A stretch of DNA of 6,157 nucleotides from Thermoplasmata archaeon (GTDB taxonomy: Archaea; Thermoplasmatota; Thermoplasmata; Lutacidiplasmatales; UBA184). The notes under the pieces were generated by a model that worked only from the letters and a program-made list of their open reading frames with translations, was not told the DNA's origin and did no database searches. This document shows, one piece after another, positions 4,757 through 6,157 of this stretch. The first letter of the stretch is position 1; each line of letters starts with the position of its first letter. The stretch lies in contig JAJZMW010000127.1 of NCBI GenBank assembly GCA_021848165.1, forward strand, positions 1 to 6,157. The letters run 5' to 3'. A program made the position numbers and the translations under genes.

Positions 4757-6157
4757 ATGAGCGGCCCAACGACCTCGGGGATCTGGATCGACAACGCGGC
4801 GGTGCCGCGCGACGGGCGCCCGACCTTCGACGTGATCGATCCGGCCGACGGTTCGCGCGTGGCGGAGGTCGCCCGCGCGAGCGCCGACGACGCGAGCGCC
4901 GCGATCGACTCGGCGTACCGCGCCCAACCCGCCTGGGAGGCGATCGGCGCCGCGGCGCGCGCGAAGATCCTCCTCCGCGCCGCCGAGCGGATCCGGGCCC
5001 GCTCCGACGAGCTCGCCCGCCTGATCACGCGCGAGATGGGCAAGGTCCTGCACGAGTCGCGGAGCGAGGTCGAGGGGGCGATCGAGAACCTCGAGTTCTA
5101 CCCGGCCTTCGCCCGGACCCTCACGGGCGAGGAGGTCGCCGGCCTGCCGACCGGGGAGACGATGCGCCTCGTCTGGCTCCCCCGGGGCGTCGTCGTCGCG
5201 ATCACCCCGTGGAACTTCCCGGCGGCGACCGTCACCCGCAAGATCGCGCCGGCCCTCCTCGGCGGGAACACGATGGTCCTCAAGCCGTCGAGCAACACCC
5301 CGCTCACCTCCCTCTGGCTCGCCGAGCGCCTCGCCGAGGCCGGCCTTCCCCCGGGGGTCCTCAACGTCGTCGCCGGCTCGGGCCCGGTCGTCGGCCCCGC
5401 CCTCATCGGCCACCGTCACTGCTCGACGGTGACCCTGACCGGCTCGACCGCGAGCGGGATCGAGATCCTCAGGCTCGCCGCCCCGAACGTCGTCAAGTGC
5501 CTCCTCGAGCTGGGCGGGAAGGCCCCGGTGATCGTCGCGCCGGACGCCGACCTCGCCCGGGCCGCCCACGACACCGTCTGGGCGCGGTTCTGGAACGCCG
5601 GGCAAGCGTGCATCGCGGCCGAGCGGGCGATCGTCGCGGCGCCGATCGCCGAAGAGTTCGTGCGCCGGGTCACCGCCCTGACGCGGGAGCTGCGGGTCGG
5701 CCCCGGTCTCGCAGGGAACGTCGACATCGGTCCGATGTACGCGCGCCCGGCCCGGGACGCGGTGGCGGAGGAGGTCACGCGCGCCGTGGCCGACGGGGCG
5801 AAGGTGACGACGGGCGGGAGCGCGCCGACCGGGGCGACGTTCGCGCGCGGCGCCTTCTACGCGCCGACGGTCCTCGACGGCGTGCAGCCCCACGCGTCGA
5901 TCGCCGAGGAGGAGATCTTCGGCCCGGTGCTGCCGGTGCTGACGTACACCGACTTCGACGACGCCGTCCGCCTCGTCAACGAGAGCCGCTACGGGCTCTC
6001 GAGCTACCTCTTCACGCGGGACCTCGCGCTCGCCGAGCGGGCCGTCCGGTCGATCCGCTACGGGGAGACGTACATCAACCGCGCCGGGCCCGAGAGCCCG
6101 CAGGGGTACCACGCCGGTTTCCGCCAGAGCGGGCTCGCCGGGGAGGGGACCGTCTGG
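4757..6157 (+). CDS. Aldehyde dehydrogenase, glyceraldehyde/lactaldehyde dehydrogenase type (3' truncated by window)
   Basis: The first 467 residues of an NAD(P)-dependent aldehyde dehydrogenase, which oxidises an aldehyde to the acid through a cysteine thioester. The frame is open to the last base; family members are about 490 residues, so only a short C-terminus is missing. Visible motifs are PWNFP with N153 (oxyanion), K176 in KPSS (cofactor), TGSTASG (228-234), E251 in ELGGK (general base), C285 in NAGQACIAAER (nucleophile), and E386 and F388 in EEEIFGP. The end, GETYINR then GPES-QGYHAGFRQSGLAGEG, resembles E. coli lactaldehyde dehydrogenase AldA and, as I recall it, the Thermoplasma/Picrophilus D-glyceraldehyde dehydrogenase of the non-phosphorylative Entner-Doudoroff pathway. 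S179 replaces the Glu that favours NAD in many relatives, so NADP use is plausible. Succinate-semialdehyde, lactaldehyde or ketoglutarate-semialdehyde activity cannot be excluded. The ATG is leaderless-type behind its own TATA box. The dehydrogenase family is certain; the substrate is inferred. Confidence 0.93.
   Translation, partial: MSGPTTSGIWIDNAAVPRDGRPTFDVIDPADGSRVAEVARASADDASAAIDSAYRAQPAWEAIGAAARAKILLRAAERIRARSDELARLITREMGKVLHESRSEVEGAIENLEFYPAFARTLTGEEVAGLPTGETMRLVWLPRGVVVAITPWNFPAATVTRKIAPALLGGNTMVLKPSSNTPLTSLWLAERLAEAGLPPGVLNVVAGSGPVVGPALIGHRHCSTVTLTGSTASGIEILRLAAPNVVKCLLELGGKAPVIVAPDADLARAAHDTVWARFWNAGQACIAAERAIVAAPIAEEFVRRVTALTRELRVGPGLAGNVDIGPMYARPARDAVAEEVTRAVADGAKVTTGGSAPTGATFARGAFYAPTVLDGVQPHASIAEEEIFGPVLPVLTYTDFDDAVRLVNESRYGLSSYLFTRDLALAERAVRSIRYGETYINRAGPESPQGYHAGFRQSGLAGEGTVW

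Noticed and set aside
3769..5043. A 424-residue minus-strand frame across thyX and the start of the dehydrogenase
   Set aside because: It is antisense to two clearly identified genes, covers their promoters and shows no family motif.
4655..6112. A 485-residue minus-strand frame opposite the aldehyde dehydrogenase
   Set aside because: It is a composition-driven shadow of the dehydrogenase, which has all catalytic motifs on the plus strand.
1..6157. Mobile element, CRISPR, toxin-antitoxin or defence system
   Set aside because: I found no transposase or integrase motif, spaced direct repeats, paired small genes or nuclease/helicase modules. Gene content and base composition look uniform and housekeeping.

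Overview
The window reads as ordinary chromosomal housekeeping sequence from a GC-rich archaeon (roughly 70% GC by eye, G or C at almost every third codon position). The archaeal assignment rests on several signals. The tRNA gene encodes no 3' CCA. Two protein genes (thyX and the aldehyde dehydrogenase) have a T/A-rich TATA-like element about 25-30 nt before the ATG and no Shine-Dalgarno sequence, as in leaderless archaeal transcripts. The MetRS has the extended archaeal-type zinc region. The terminal dehydrogenase has motifs that I recall from Thermoplasma/Picrophilus-type glyceraldehyde dehydrogenases. A Thermoplasmata-like lineage is therefore my best guess, as an inference and not an identification.

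Layout, left to right. Positions 1-447 hold a small VOC-fold (glyoxalase/bleomycin-resistance superfamily) protein on the plus strand, whose true start may lie at or before the window edge. Positions 448-568 hold nothing recognisable. A tRNA-Cys(GCA) gene lies on the minus strand at 569-641 with its own TATA box. A minus-strand pair follows: methionyl-tRNA synthetase metG (1412-3652), then a PHP-family metal-dependent phosphoesterase (735-1415). The two share an ATGA stop/start overlap and so look like one transcript. A 158-bp divergent intergenic region (3653-3810) holds back-to-back TATA-like promoters for metG and for thyX, with palindromes on both sides of the thyX TATA box. Flavin-dependent thymidylate synthase thyX (3811-4716) is followed 40 bp later by an aldehyde dehydrogenase (4757 onward) that runs off the right edge. 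The dehydrogenase has its own TATA-like promoter inside that 40-bp gap.

The genes serve translation (tRNA-Cys, MetRS), dTMP synthesis (ThyX) and aldehyde oxidation, probably in central sugar metabolism (the dehydrogenase). The PHP and VOC proteins have recognisable folds but unknown substrates. I see no mobile element, CRISPR array, toxin-antitoxin or defence system, and no convincing new multi-gene system. The points most worth checking are the two palindromes around the thyX TATA box, the tRNA promoter spacing that predicts almost no 5' leader, the extra C-terminal module of MetRS, and the metG-PHP translational coupling. Several very long ORFs antisense to real genes are artefacts of high GC.
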